From an uncultured Clostridium sp. (GTDB lineage Bacteria > Bacillota > Clostridia > TANB77 > CAG-508): a stretch of 10,786 nucleotides of DNA. The notes under the pieces are model-generated. The model was not told where the DNA came from. It saw nothing but the letters and a program-made list of their open reading frames with translations, and ran no database searches. Position numbers and translations under genes: made by a program. The stretch is from NCBI GenBank assembly GCA_900554175.1, contig USGK01000036.1, positions 1-10,786 on the forward strand. The letters run 5' to 3'. Positions 1 to 5,893 of this stretch are shown here, piece after piece. Each line of letters starts with the position of its first letter. Positions within the stretch are counted from its first letter, which is position 1.

Positions 1-52
1 GTACGGTTCTGAATAGGGGCTAGTGTCGAGAGGCATTTGTCTACTAAACTAT
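1..52 (+). mobile_element. 3' end of a group II intron (domain V tail and domain VI)
   Basis: The window opens with GTACGGTTCT, the conserved 3' strand of group II intron domain V. Bases 14-46 fold as a domain VI hairpin. The lower stem pairs 14-16 with 44-46 and 17-20 with 39-42, leaving A43 unpaired; the upper stem pairs 22-27 with 32-37 around a GAGA loop. A43 sits where the branch-point adenosine is expected. The intron should end a few bases later, at an AY dinucleotide near 49-52; the exact junction cannot be fixed without the exon. The rest of the intron, including any reverse transcriptase ORF, lies left of the window. The ribozyme 3' end looks intact. Confidence 0.85.
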
Positions 53-68
53 TGAAATGGGGAAGTAA

Positions 69-140
69 AATGAAATAAAAAAAAATGGTCAAAAATATAG
101 ATTTGAATTACAAGATATAAAAAGTGAAAATGATAAATAA
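69..140 (+). pseudogene. Coding-like C-terminal remnant downstream of the intron
   Basis: A short open frame with no usable start reads ...KKNGQKYRFELQDIKSENDK and stops at 138-140. Its composition is protein-like and a hairpin terminator follows 11 bases later, as expected for the end of a gene. The frame is closed upstream by TAA at 66-68. A run of nine A (77-85) lies where a one-base slip would join it to the frame read just after the intron (LKWGSKMK from 53). I infer a decayed 3' exon of the gene the intron entered. The family is not recognisable, and chance in such A-rich DNA is possible. Confidence 0.2.
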
Positions 141-151
141 ATTACAAGTTT

Positions 152-186
152 TAGATTAGTCTGAAACATAACTAATCTATATTTTA
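152..186 (+). terminator. A+T-rich hairpin, weak terminator
   Basis: TAGATTAGT (152-160) pairs perfectly with ACTAATCTA (171-179) around a 10-base loop, followed by a short T-rich stretch (TATTTTA). The stem has few G-C pairs and the T tract is interrupted, so termination would be weak. It lies just after the coding-like remnant and just before the sdpR promoter, so it could insulate sdpRI from upstream transcription. Confidence 0.4.
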
Positions 187-192
187 TCCAGG

Positions 193-214
193 TATTTAGA
201 AAAAAATCTAAATA
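193..214. promoter_or_regulatory. Upstream operator O1, probable SdpR site
   Basis: Inverted repeat TATTTAGA-N6-TCTAAATA, with AAAAAA as spacer. Both half-sites are identical to those of the second copy at 249-270, and the centres are 56 bp apart. It ends four bases before the -35 element. The paired layout around the promoter of an ArsR-type gene points to autorepression; binding by SdpR itself is inferred. Confidence 0.75.
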
Positions 215-218
215 GTTA

Positions 219-247
219 TTGACTTTTGATTTATAAAATATTATAAT
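219..247 (+). promoter_or_regulatory. Sigma-A promoter of sdpRI
   Basis: TTGACT (219-224) and TATAAT (242-247) are separated by exactly 17 bases, a near-perfect vegetative promoter. Transcription should start around 254, inside the second operator. It lies between the two operator copies, so repressor on either side, or a loop between them, would block RNA polymerase. Confidence 0.88.
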
Positions 248-248
248 C

Positions 249-270
249 TATTTAGATATATATCTAAATA
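249..270. promoter_or_regulatory. Downstream operator O2, probable SdpR site
   Basis: A perfect 22-bp palindrome with the pattern TATTTAGA-TATATA-TCTAAATA, starting two bases after the -10 hexamer and covering the expected transcription start. The half-sites match O1 exactly. Dyads at this position typically bind ArsR-family dimers. Assignment to SdpR is by adjacency. Confidence 0.8.
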
Positions 271-278
271 ATATAAGT

Positions 279-285
279 GAGGTGA
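279..285 (+). promoter_or_regulatory. Ribosome binding site that decides the sdpR start
   Basis: GAGGTGA is a strong Shine-Dalgarno sequence five bases before TTG at 291. The GTG at 282 lies inside this element, so it is unlikely to be the start codon even though it extends the open frame. Confidence 0.75.
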
Positions 286-290
286 TTATT

Positions 291-572
291 TTGGGAATAT
301 CAGAAACATTAAAAGCAATTAGTGACCCTGTAAGAAGAGAAATACTGGAATTATTAAAAGATGGAAGAAAGACAGCAGGAGAAATATCAAGTAGTTTCAA
401 TTTAACAGGAGCAACAGTATCCTATCATTTATCGAACTTAAAAAAAGCAAATCTAATAACTGAAACGAAGCAAAAGAATTTTATATTTTATGAGCTAAAT
501 AGTTCTGTATTTGAAGATGTTTTAGTATGGATTTATAAGTTGGGAGGAAATAAAAATGGAAAAGAAAAATAG
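291..572 (+). CDS. sdpR: SdpR-like ArsR-family transcriptional repressor
   Basis: A 93-residue winged-helix DNA-binding protein, close to the length of Bacillus subtilis SdpR. From the TTG start, residues 8-16 read KAISDPVRR, the typical first helix of this group. The recognition helix is around 39-53 (TGATVSYHLSNLKKA) and the wing around 60-70 (KQKNFIFYELN). There is no paired-cysteine metal site as in metal-sensing ArsR proteins. TTG at 291 is preferred over GTG at 282 because the GTG lies within the Shine-Dalgarno sequence. The 3' end overlaps sdpI by 17 bases. In B. subtilis, SdpR represses its own sdpRI operon and is captured at the membrane by toxin-engaged SdpI. The paired operators at the promoter fit autorepression here, but capture by SdpI is inferred from homology. 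Confidence 0.88.
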   Translation: MGISETLKAISDPVRREILELLKDGRKTAGEISSSFNLTGATVSYHLSNLKKANLITETKQKNFIFYELNSSVFEDVLVWIYKLGGNKNGKEK

Positions 573-1107
573 AAAAACACTAGTTTTAAGTGTAATTATA
601 TGTCTATTGCCAATGATTCTTGGTGCTATACTTTATAATAAACTACCAAAACAAATGCCAATTCATTTTACAATAAATGATGTGCCAGATAATTATGCAC
701 ATAAAAATTTCGCGTTATTTGGAATACCAATAATTATGGCTATTGTTCAAGCAATATGTTTAATTGCTGTTAATATAAAGTTAAATAAATTAAAAAATGA
801 GGAAAAACCTAAAATACTAAAAATAATTGAATGGTTTATTCCTGTTGTAACAGTATTGATATATGTGATTATGGTAGAAGTACCACTAGGAAGTACAGTA
901 TATGTTGGAAAAAGCATATGTTTAATATTAGGAATATTATTTATGATTATGGGAAATTATATTCCTAAAATGAGCTATGAGATGGGGAAAACAACATTTC
1001 ATCCGGTGCCTAAAAGTGAAAAAGCATTTAGAAAAATGAGTAAAATTATGGGATATTCATTTATTGTAATGGGAATTATTTTATTAATAATGATTATATG
1101 GGCATAA
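556..1107 (+). CDS. sdpI: SdpI-like membrane immunity protein (DUF1648/SdpI family)
   Basis: A 183-residue integral membrane protein. Likely membrane segments are at about 8-27, 52-74, 92-108, 117-135 and 164-182. The first loop holds the DUF1648 signature: LPKQMPIHF at 30-38, then NDVPDNYAHK at 41-50. The C-terminal half carries GNYIPKM (133-139), typical of the SdpI domain, but the region after it lacks the usual GIRTPW-type stretch, so it is divergent or slightly short (B. subtilis SdpI is about 207 residues). GGGAGG at 542-547 is a good ribosome binding site inside the end of sdpR, and the 17-base overlap suggests coupled translation. SdpI protects against the SDP peptide toxin and signals to SdpR. 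No sdpABC toxin genes are visible, so the ligand here is unknown. Confidence 0.85.
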   Translation: MEKKNRKTLVLSVIICLLPMILGAILYNKLPKQMPIHFTINDVPDNYAHKNFALFGIPIIMAIVQAICLIAVNIKLNKLKNEEKPKILKIIEWFIPVVTVLIYVIMVEVPLGSTVYVGKSICLILGILFMIMGNYIPKMSYEMGKTTFHPVPKSEKAFRKMSKIMGYSFIVMGIILLIMIIWA

Positions 1108-1129
1108 ATATAACGTACAAGTTTTAGAG

Positions 1130-1159
1130 CAGGTAGTTAGTTGTTAATTACCTGTTTTT
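1130..1159 (+). terminator. Rho-independent terminator of sdpRI
   Basis: CAGGTAGTTA (1130-1139) pairs over 10 bp, with one G-T pair, with TAATTACCTG (1145-1154) around the loop GTTGT, followed directly by TTTTT. It lies 22 bases after the sdpI stop codon and closes the two-gene operon. Confidence 0.88.
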
Positions 1160-1242
1160 GCGATATAAAATAATCGATATTAATTTGTATAAGTAGTATA
1201 ACTATGAAAATAAAACAGCAAAATCATTTTTTGTGATTTTAA

Positions 1243-1311
1243 TTTACTTTTTACTGGAAATATGATATAAAATATTTAAGCTTTATCTTTAGTAGAAAAG
1301 TAAAATATAAT
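1243..1311 (+). promoter_or_regulatory. Candidate promoter(s) of the LiaF-like/ABC operon
   Basis: Two candidates lie in the gap after the sdpRI terminator. TTTACT (1243-1248) and TATAAA (1266-1271) are 17 bases apart. A perfect TATAAT (1306-1311) has only a weak TTATCT (1283-1288) 17 bases upstream; it would start RNA near 1318, almost at the ATG of the small ORF. I cannot choose between them. An AAAATCA/TGATTTT hairpin (about 1220-1240) lies just upstream, and no clear operator is visible. Confidence 0.35.
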
Positions 1312-1317
1312 TGCAAA

Positions 1318-1407
1318 ATGGATAAGATAATTTTAGAATTTGGTTCAACATACACTAAAGTTGATAAATTCGATGTAAAAGAATTAATAAAAGAGGGGGA
1401 AAAATAA
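1318..1407 (+). CDS. Possible 29-residue leader ORF coupled to the LiaF-like gene
   Basis: ATG at 1318 opens 29 codons beginning MDKIILEFGSTYTKV and ending at TAA 1405-1407, whose last base is the first base of the next ATG (TAATG). The final codons (aaa gag ggg gaa) carry the Shine-Dalgarno sequence of the next gene. The codon pattern looks coding, and the frame stays open upstream to 1243. There is no good ribosome binding site for this ATG, although a TATAAT ending at 1311 could give a nearly leaderless message. EFGSTYTKV recalls the nucleotide-binding start of GlmL/MutL-like ATPases, which is too short to assign. It may be a leader peptide, a small protein or the tail of a lost gene. Confidence 0.3.
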   Translation: MDKIILEFGSTYTKVDKFDVKELIKEGEK

Positions 1408-2090
1408 TGAAAAAATTTGAAAATATATTCTGGGGAATATTATTAATAGTTATAGGAGTGATAATTGGAGGAAATGCATTAGGAATTACAAATATAAATA
1501 TTTTTTTTGATGGATGGTGGACACTATTCATTATAATACCATGTTTTATGGGTTTAATTAAAGATAAAGAAAAGACAGGAAGTATAATAGGATTATTAAT
1601 TGGAATAGCATTACTTTTAGGATGTCAAGATATTTTAGATTTTGGTGTAATATGGAAATTAGCATTTCCAACAGTTTTAGTAATAATTGGCGTATCAATT
1701 ATTTTTAAAGATACAATTGGAGGAAAGGTAAGCGAAGAAATAAAAAAACTAAATGAAAAGAGAGATGCCGAAAATTCATATTGTGCAACATTTTCAGGTC
1801 AAAATGTAAAATTTGATAATGAAGAATTTACAGGAGCAGATTTAACAGCTGTATTTGGTGGAGTTAAATTTGATTTAAGAAATGCAATTATAAATTCAGA
1901 TGTAGTAATTAATACAAGTAGTACATTTGGAGGAATAGAAATTTATGTACCATCAAATGTAAAAATAAAAATTAAATCAATGCCTATATTTGGAGGTGTT
2001 GAGAATAAGGCAATTTCAAAAGTTGATGAAAATAGTCACACAATTTATATAAATAGTACAGCAATATTTGGAGGTGTTGAAATTAAATGA
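1407..2090 (+). CDS. LiaF-like membrane protein (cell-envelope stress family)
   Basis: A 227-residue protein. The N-terminal half has four likely membrane segments (about 7-27, 37-51, 58-72 and 84-100), as in the LiaI/LiaF transmembrane region. A charged linker (106-122) leads to a C-terminal beta-rich domain with the motif FGG at 150-152, 174-176, 195-197 and 221-223, in contexts such as TAVFGGVKFDLRNA and TAIFGGVEIK. This repeat is characteristic of the LiaF C-terminal domain. In Bacillus, LiaF keeps the LiaRS two-component system inactive until cell-wall antibiotics disturb lipid II cycling. No LiaR or LiaS gene is present, so here it more likely works with the adjacent DUF4097-like protein and ABC transporter. 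GAGGGGG at about 1393-1399 is the ribosome binding site. It overlaps the next gene by four bases (ATGA). Confidence 0.8.
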   Translation: MKKFENIFWGILLIVIGVIIGGNALGITNINIFFDGWWTLFIIIPCFMGLIKDKEKTGSIIGLLIGIALLLGCQDILDFGVIWKLAFPTVLVIIGVSIIFKDTIGGKVSEEIKKLNEKRDAENSYCATFSGQNVKFDNEEFTGADLTAVFGGVKFDLRNAIINSDVVINTSSTFGGIEIYVPSNVKIKIKSMPIFGGVENKAISKVDENSHTIYINSTAIFGGVEIK

Positions 2091-2851
2091 CAACAGTACA
2101 AAAAATAATAAAATATATAGCAACAGTATTTGCGTTATTTTTAGTTATTACAATAATTTCGGCAATAGTAACTGCTGGTTATGAAATATTAAGTGCAATA
2201 GGATTGATTCATGTAAAGGATAATATTGTAACAGAAGATTTTAAAGTAATATCAAATGATATAAAAGAAATATCAACATTAAAAATAGATTTGGCATGTA
2301 CAAATTTAGATATAAAAGTAGGAGATAATTTTAGAGTAGAAACAAACAATTCAAAAATTACTTTTAAAGAAAATAATGGTAATGCTAAAATAAAAGAAGA
2401 GAAGCATCATTGGATGAATAGTAATAACGATTCAAGCAGTTTAATAGTATATATTCCAAAAGCTATACAGAACTTATATCTTGAATTAGGAACAGGAAAT
2501 GTGCATATAGAGAATATTACAGTAACTCAAGAAGCAGAAATTAATGGAGGAGTCGGAAAAACAGACTTAAAATTATGCAAAATAAATAATTTACAAGCAA
2601 ATTTAGGAATGGGTGAATTTAATTTTGGTGGTGAATTAATAGGAAAAAATGCGATAAAATCAGGTATTGGAGAAGTTAATGTAAACTTAATAAATAATAA
2701 GGAAAATTACACTATTGATGTAAGTAAAGGAATAGGTAATGTTATGCTAAATGGTGAAAAGGTTGAAGAAGATAGAAAATATGGAAAAGGAGAAAATTAT
2801 ATAGATATTAATGGTGGAATAGGAGATATAAATATAAATTTTGAAAAGTAA
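2087..2851 (+). CDS. Membrane-anchored DUF4097-like protein with GxG repeats
   Basis: A 254-residue protein with one N-terminal membrane helix (about 9-31); the remainder is probably on one face of the membrane, most likely outside. The second half is a ladder of short beta repeats, each carrying a GxG turn: GTGNV (135), GVGKT (155), GMGEF (174), GIGEV (193), GIGNV (215) and GIGDI (244), roughly every 20 residues. This matches the DUF4097 putative-adhesin fold, which often accompanies LiaF/PspC-type stress proteins. The start overlaps the upstream stop as ATGA. Its ribosome binding site (GGAGGTG, 2070-2076) lies in the codons of the last FGGV motif of the upstream gene, so the two are probably translationally coupled. 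The biochemical role is not known. Confidence 0.75.
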   Translation: MTTVQKIIKYIATVFALFLVITIISAIVTAGYEILSAIGLIHVKDNIVTEDFKVISNDIKEISTLKIDLACTNLDIKVGDNFRVETNNSKITFKENNGNAKIKEEKHHWMNSNNDSSSLIVYIPKAIQNLYLELGTGNVHIENITVTQEAEINGGVGKTDLKLCKINNLQANLGMGEFNFGGELIGKNAIKSGIGEVNVNLINNKENYTIDVSKGIGNVMLNGEKVEEDRKYGKGENYIDINGGIGDININFEK

Positions 2852-2857
2852 AAGGTG
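2852..2857 (+). promoter_or_regulatory. Ribosome binding site that decides the ATPase start
   Basis: AAGGTG directly follows the upstream stop codon and lies six bases before ATG at 2864. GTG at 2855 is part of this element and so is a poor start, although it opens the longest frame. Confidence 0.65.
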
Positions 2858-2863
2858 AAAAAT

Positions 2864-3754
2864 ATGGGGTTAGTATTAAAAAATGTATCAAAATCATTTG
2901 TAGGAAAAAAAGCTGTGGACAATATATCCTTTAGTTTAACAAAACCAGGTGTATATGGTTTGCTTGGAACTAATGGTGCTGGAAAGACAACAACAATTAG
3001 AATGTTGCTAGGAATTATTAAAAAGGATAGTGGAAAAATCACATGGCAAGGAAGAGAAGTAGATAGGAAAAATGTTAATTTTGGATATTTGCCAGAAGAA
3101 AGAGGAGTATATCCAAAGATAAAAATATTTGATCAATTGATGTATTTTGCAGAATTAAAAGGAATGAAAAAAGATGAAGCTATAAATTCAATCAATAAAT
3201 GGTCTAAAGAATTAAAAGTGGAAGAATATTTACAAATGCCAGCTGAAAAGCTATCAAAAGGAAATCAACAAAAAATTCAATTTATGACAGCAATAATACA
3301 TAATCCGGAGTTAGTTGTATTAGATGAGCCATTTAGTGGATTAGATCCAGTAAATACAGAAATACTAAAAAATATTATAATTGATTTAATAAGAAATGGA
3401 AAATATATAATAATGTCAGCACATCAAATGGCAACAATTGAAGAATTTTGTAGCGATATTCTAATATTAAATAAAGGGAAAACTGTACTACAAGGAAATC
3501 TAAAAGAAATAAAAGAAAAATATCCAGCAAATAGAGTAGAAATAGATGTAAAACAAGATATAAAAAATTATATTAAAGAGTTTAATTTGGAAATAGAAAC
3601 TGAAACAAACAATAATTATGTTATAAAAATAACAGATGAAGAAAAAGCACATAAATTATTAAATAAACTTGTTGTAGATGGAATTAATGTTGACAAATTT
3701 GAAATTAAGAAACCTACATTAAATGATATTTTTATAGAAAAGGTAGGTGAATAA
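2864..3754 (+). CDS. ABC transporter ATP-binding protein, NatA/YhaQ type
   Basis: A 296-residue cytoplasmic ATPase that powers the permease encoded next. Numbered from ATG 2864, Walker A (GTNGAGKT) is at 35-42, the signature LSKGNQQK at 130-137, Walker B (LVVLDEP) at 150-156 followed by a SGLDP D-loop, and the switch histidine (SAH) at 187. The Q-loop position reads YLPEERG, with glutamate in place of glutamine, and the signature is LSKGN rather than LSGGQ. As I recall, both are usual for the YhaQ/NatA branch, so the enzyme should be active. A C-terminal accessory domain (about 220-296) ends in PTLNDIFIEKVGE, common in this subfamily. NatA/NatB of B. subtilis exports Na+; other relatives export antibiotics or peptides, so the substrate here is open. 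The permease begins two bases after the stop. Confidence 0.9.
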   Translation: MGLVLKNVSKSFVGKKAVDNISFSLTKPGVYGLLGTNGAGKTTTIRMLLGIIKKDSGKITWQGREVDRKNVNFGYLPEERGVYPKIKIFDQLMYFAELKGMKKDEAINSINKWSKELKVEEYLQMPAEKLSKGNQQKIQFMTAIIHNPELVVLDEPFSGLDPVNTEILKNIIIDLIRNGKYIIMSAHQMATIEEFCSDILILNKGKTVLQGNLKEIKEKYPANRVEIDVKQDIKNYIKEFNLEIETETNNNYVIKITDEEKAHKLLNKLVVDGINVDKFEIKKPTLNDIFIEKVGE

Positions 3755-3756
3755 TA

Positions 3757-4989
3757 ATGAGAGATATTTTCACAGTAATGAAATTTACAATAAAAGATAT
3801 GGTTAAAAGAAAATCATTTATAATATCAACATTAATTATTTTAATTTTAATAATAATTGGTTTTAATGTGCCAAATTTGATTAAAAGTTTTAAAGGAGAT
3901 AATACGGAAGAAAAATTATTAATAATAGACAGTAAAAATGTATTTGAGGGAACATTAGAAAATTTAAAACAAATGAATTTAGGATATGAAATTGAAATAA
4001 CAAATGAAGATTTAAAATTTAAAGATGTAAAACAAAAAATTGAAGATAAAGAAATAAAAGAAGCAATAATTATAAATCCAGAAAATGCAAAAGTAAAAAT
4101 GTCCTATATTGTAGAAAATACAACAATTATGAATGAAGTTCCAGAAGGATTCATAAATGCTTTAACATCAATATACTCTAATTTAAAAATATCTAAATTA
4201 GGTTTAACAGAACAACAACTGCAATCAATTACTCCAAATTTCGAATTTGACTTAGAGCAAACAGAGGAAAAAAGTGCAAGTGGAAATGTTTTTGTAATGA
4301 TGATAATGTCAATTGTGTTATTTTATGCAATATACTTTTGTGCATATCAAGTATCAAGTTCAATAACAACAGAAAAAACTTCAAGAATAATGGAAACATT
4401 AGTAACATCTACAAGTCCAAAAACAATAGTACTTGGAAAAACAATAGGAATAGGTATAGTAGGCTTAGCTCAGATGATATTAATTGTTGCAACTGCTTTA
4501 ACGAGTGCAAAAACTTTTTTAGAACCAGAATTATTAGAATCTGTTTTAGATATGTCTAATATTACACCGTATTTAGGAATAATGACGGCAATTTATTTTA
4601 TATTAGGTTATTTATCATATGCTTTATTATACGCACTAACAGGTTCTACAGTAAGCAAGCCAGAAGATATACAATCAGCTAATTCTCCTGTTGCAATATT
4701 AGCAGTAATTGGATTTTATTTATCATATTTTACTATGATGAATCCAACAAGTGAACTTAATGTATTTGCTTCATTATTCCCAATATCATCACCATTTTGT
4801 ATGCCTTTTAGGATTATGATGGGATTAGCCAATACAACAGATGTAGTAATGTCAATTGCAATTTTAATTGTTACAATAATTGTTATTGCTAGTGTTGCTA
4901 TAAAAATATATTCAAATGCAATACTAAATTATGGTACAAAAATGGGTATCAAAGATATTATAAAAATGTATAATAACAAACAAAACTAA
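3757..4989 (+). CDS. ABC-2 type permease, NatB/YhaP type
   Basis: A 410-residue membrane subunit of the exporter powered by the preceding ATPase. It shows the ABC-2 layout: one N-terminal helix (about 22-38), a large extracytoplasmic domain (about 40-175) and five C-terminal helices (about 177-198, 228-249, 274-294, 311-327 and 364-385). Between helices two and three is ITTEKTSRIMETLVTSTSP (203-221), the conserved coupling segment of NatB/YhaP proteins, which contacts the ATPase. AGGTGA just before the previous stop codon serves as ribosome binding site. It is the last gene of the operon; the weak CAATA/TATTG hairpin after it is not a convincing terminator. The substrate cannot be told from sequence. 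Linkage to LiaF-like and DUF4097-like genes suggests a role in envelope stress or antimicrobial peptide resistance. Confidence 0.88.
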   Translation: MRDIFTVMKFTIKDMVKRKSFIISTLIILILIIIGFNVPNLIKSFKGDNTEEKLLIIDSKNVFEGTLENLKQMNLGYEIEITNEDLKFKDVKQKIEDKEIKEAIIINPENAKVKMSYIVENTTIMNEVPEGFINALTSIYSNLKISKLGLTEQQLQSITPNFEFDLEQTEEKSASGNVFVMMIMSIVLFYAIYFCAYQVSSSITTEKTSRIMETLVTSTSPKTIVLGKTIGIGIVGLAQMILIVATALTSAKTFLEPELLESVLDMSNITPYLGIMTAIYFILGYLSYALLYALTGSTVSKPEDIQSANSPVAILAVIGFYLSYFTMMNPTSELNVFASLFPISSPFCMPFRIMMGLANTTDVVMSIAILIVTIIVIASVAIKIYSNAILNYGTKMGIKDIIKMYNNKQN

Positions 4990-5026
4990 TACAATAGTTA
5001 CCTTATTGAAAGATGAAGAGGATTTT

Positions 5027-5095
5027 ATGAGTATTATGAAATATATAGTATTATTAAGAGGAATAAATATATTAGATAATTATATGCTTTTGTGA
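5027..5095 (+). pseudogene. 5' fragment of a DUF1697 gene
   Basis: A 22-codon frame starting at ATG 5027 (AGAGGA ribosome binding site at 5016-5021) reads MSIMKYIVLLRGINILDNYMLL and stops. The stretch MKYIVLLRGIN matches the highly conserved first residues of DUF1697 proteins, which normally continue with a glycine- and lysine-rich loop and run to about 180 residues. Here similarity is lost after RGIN and nothing further of the family is seen before the next gene, so the body of the gene appears deleted. DUF1697 proteins have no settled function. Recognition rests on a short motif, so moderate confidence. Confidence 0.45.
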
Positions 5096-5146
5096 TAGAA
5101 TGAGTAAAAATAAAATAGTAATTTATGTATTAGGAGGATTAATAGT

Positions 5147-5572
5147 ATGAAAAAAATAAATATAGTTTTAATTTGTGTTATTATTGCATTAGTTTTTGGG
5201 ATTATTGGATTTATGATTGGAATAAATGTAAACGGAATTTCTAAAAATGAAAGTAATCTTGTTGGAACATATAAAACAAACTCATGGAATGGAAAAGAAG
5301 CAGTTTTAGTATTACAAAAGGATAAAACGATGATACATCCAATGGGATATAACGGAACTTGGTTAATAGATGCTGGAAAATTATATATAGAATATGATTA
5401 TATTGATACTGTTGCACAAAGTGCAGATGAAATGATAGCAATGTTTTCAGAAGAAAACCACCAACAGACATCTGAAAAAAATTATATGAAACACGAAAAG
5501 CAAGAGATAACGATTGTTGAAGGTGGATTAATGTTAAGTGGACATTTTTTTGAAAAAGTAATAAGTAAATAA
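5147..5572 (+). CDS. Membrane-anchored small protein of unknown function, lipocalin-like look
   Basis: A 141-residue protein with a clear ribosome binding site (AGGAGG, 5132-5137). Residues 5-26 form one hydrophobic N-terminal helix (signal anchor; the Cys at 10 is inside the helix and not in a convincing lipobox). The rest is soluble and probably extracytoplasmic. Residues 39-82 alternate like beta strands: LVGTYKT, then AVLVLQKDKTMI, YNGTWLIDAGKLYIEY, similar in style to small lipocalin-like lipoproteins of Firmicutes that start with a G-T-Y/W motif. The tail (120-138) returns to beta-like sequence ending SGHFFEKV. I do not recognise a named family. It stands alone between the DUF1697 fragment and a nested inverted repeat. 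Confidence 0.65.
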   Translation: MKKINIVLICVIIALVFGIIGFMIGINVNGISKNESNLVGTYKTNSWNGKEAVLVLQKDKTMIHPMGYNGTWLIDAGKLYIEYDYIDTVAQSADEMIAMFSEENHQQTSEKNYMKHEKQEITIVEGGLMLSGHFFEKVISK

Positions 5573-5640
5573 CAAATTACAATTTAGCAGTTAGTTAGTT
5601 TCGTATAATGAGCTACATGTTCATTATATGAGTAATTTGT
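5572..5640. repeat. Nested inverted repeats between the two small membrane genes
   Basis: The outer arms ACAAATTAC (5572-5580) and GTAATTTGT (5632-5640) are perfectly complementary over 9 bp. Inside them TATAATGA (5604-5611) pairs with TCATTATA (5621-5628) around nine bases. As RNA this would form a two-tier stem just before the ribosome binding site (AGGAG, 5643-5647) of the 71-residue gene. As DNA, the inner arm contains a TATAAT, but no -35 lies at a suitable distance. There is no T tract, so it is not a classical terminator. Confidence 0.5.
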
Positions 5641-5655
5641 ATAGGAGAATTTTTA

Positions 5656-5871
5656 ATGAAGAAAGAAAAGAAAGAAGTTAAAATAACAGGTTATGATATT
5701 GCATATTATGTATCAATATTTACTATTATAGCATCAATAATTTTAGCAGTGTTTCAATTTATCAATAAAACTGATGATTGGGATAAAGTGTTTATGTTTT
5801 TAATATTTGGAATTATAGGATATTACACAAATAAAGAAAATAGAAAGAAACAAAAAGAAAAAGACAAATAG
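5656..5871 (+). CDS. Small two-helix membrane protein of unknown function
   Basis: A 71-residue protein with AGGAG at 5643-5647 as ribosome binding site. Two hydrophobic segments (about 14-36 and 42-57) are joined by a short acidic turn, NKTDDWDK. Both ends are rich in lysine (MKKEKKEVK and NRKKQKEKDK), so both termini should face the cytoplasm as a hairpin. I recognise no family. It lies between inverted repeats (5572-5640 and 5911-5928), and the ABC operon begins 79 bases further on. It could be an accessory or immunity-type partner of a neighbouring transporter, but this is only positional. Confidence 0.6.
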   Translation: MKKEKKEVKITGYDIAYYVSIFTIIASIILAVFQFINKTDDWDKVFMFLIFGIIGYYTNKENRKKQKEKDK

Positions 5872-5893
5872 AAATTATTAGTCCAAAATATGG

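Noticed and set aside
2797..3042. Open frame on the minus strand
   Set aside because: Lies opposite the DUF4097-like gene end and the ABC ATPase start, which have clear motifs; a shadow of A+T-rich coding DNA.
4338..4559. Open frame in another + frame
   Set aside because: Internal to the NatB-like permease, asparagine/lysine-rich low-complexity translation, no ribosome binding site.
4992..5008. Possible terminator after the NatB-like gene
   Set aside because: Only a 5-bp CAATA/TATTG stem with no T tract; too weak.
5604..5609. TATAAT as a promoter for the 71-residue gene
   Set aside because: No -35-like hexamer at 16-18 bases upstream; the match is explained by the inverted repeat arm.
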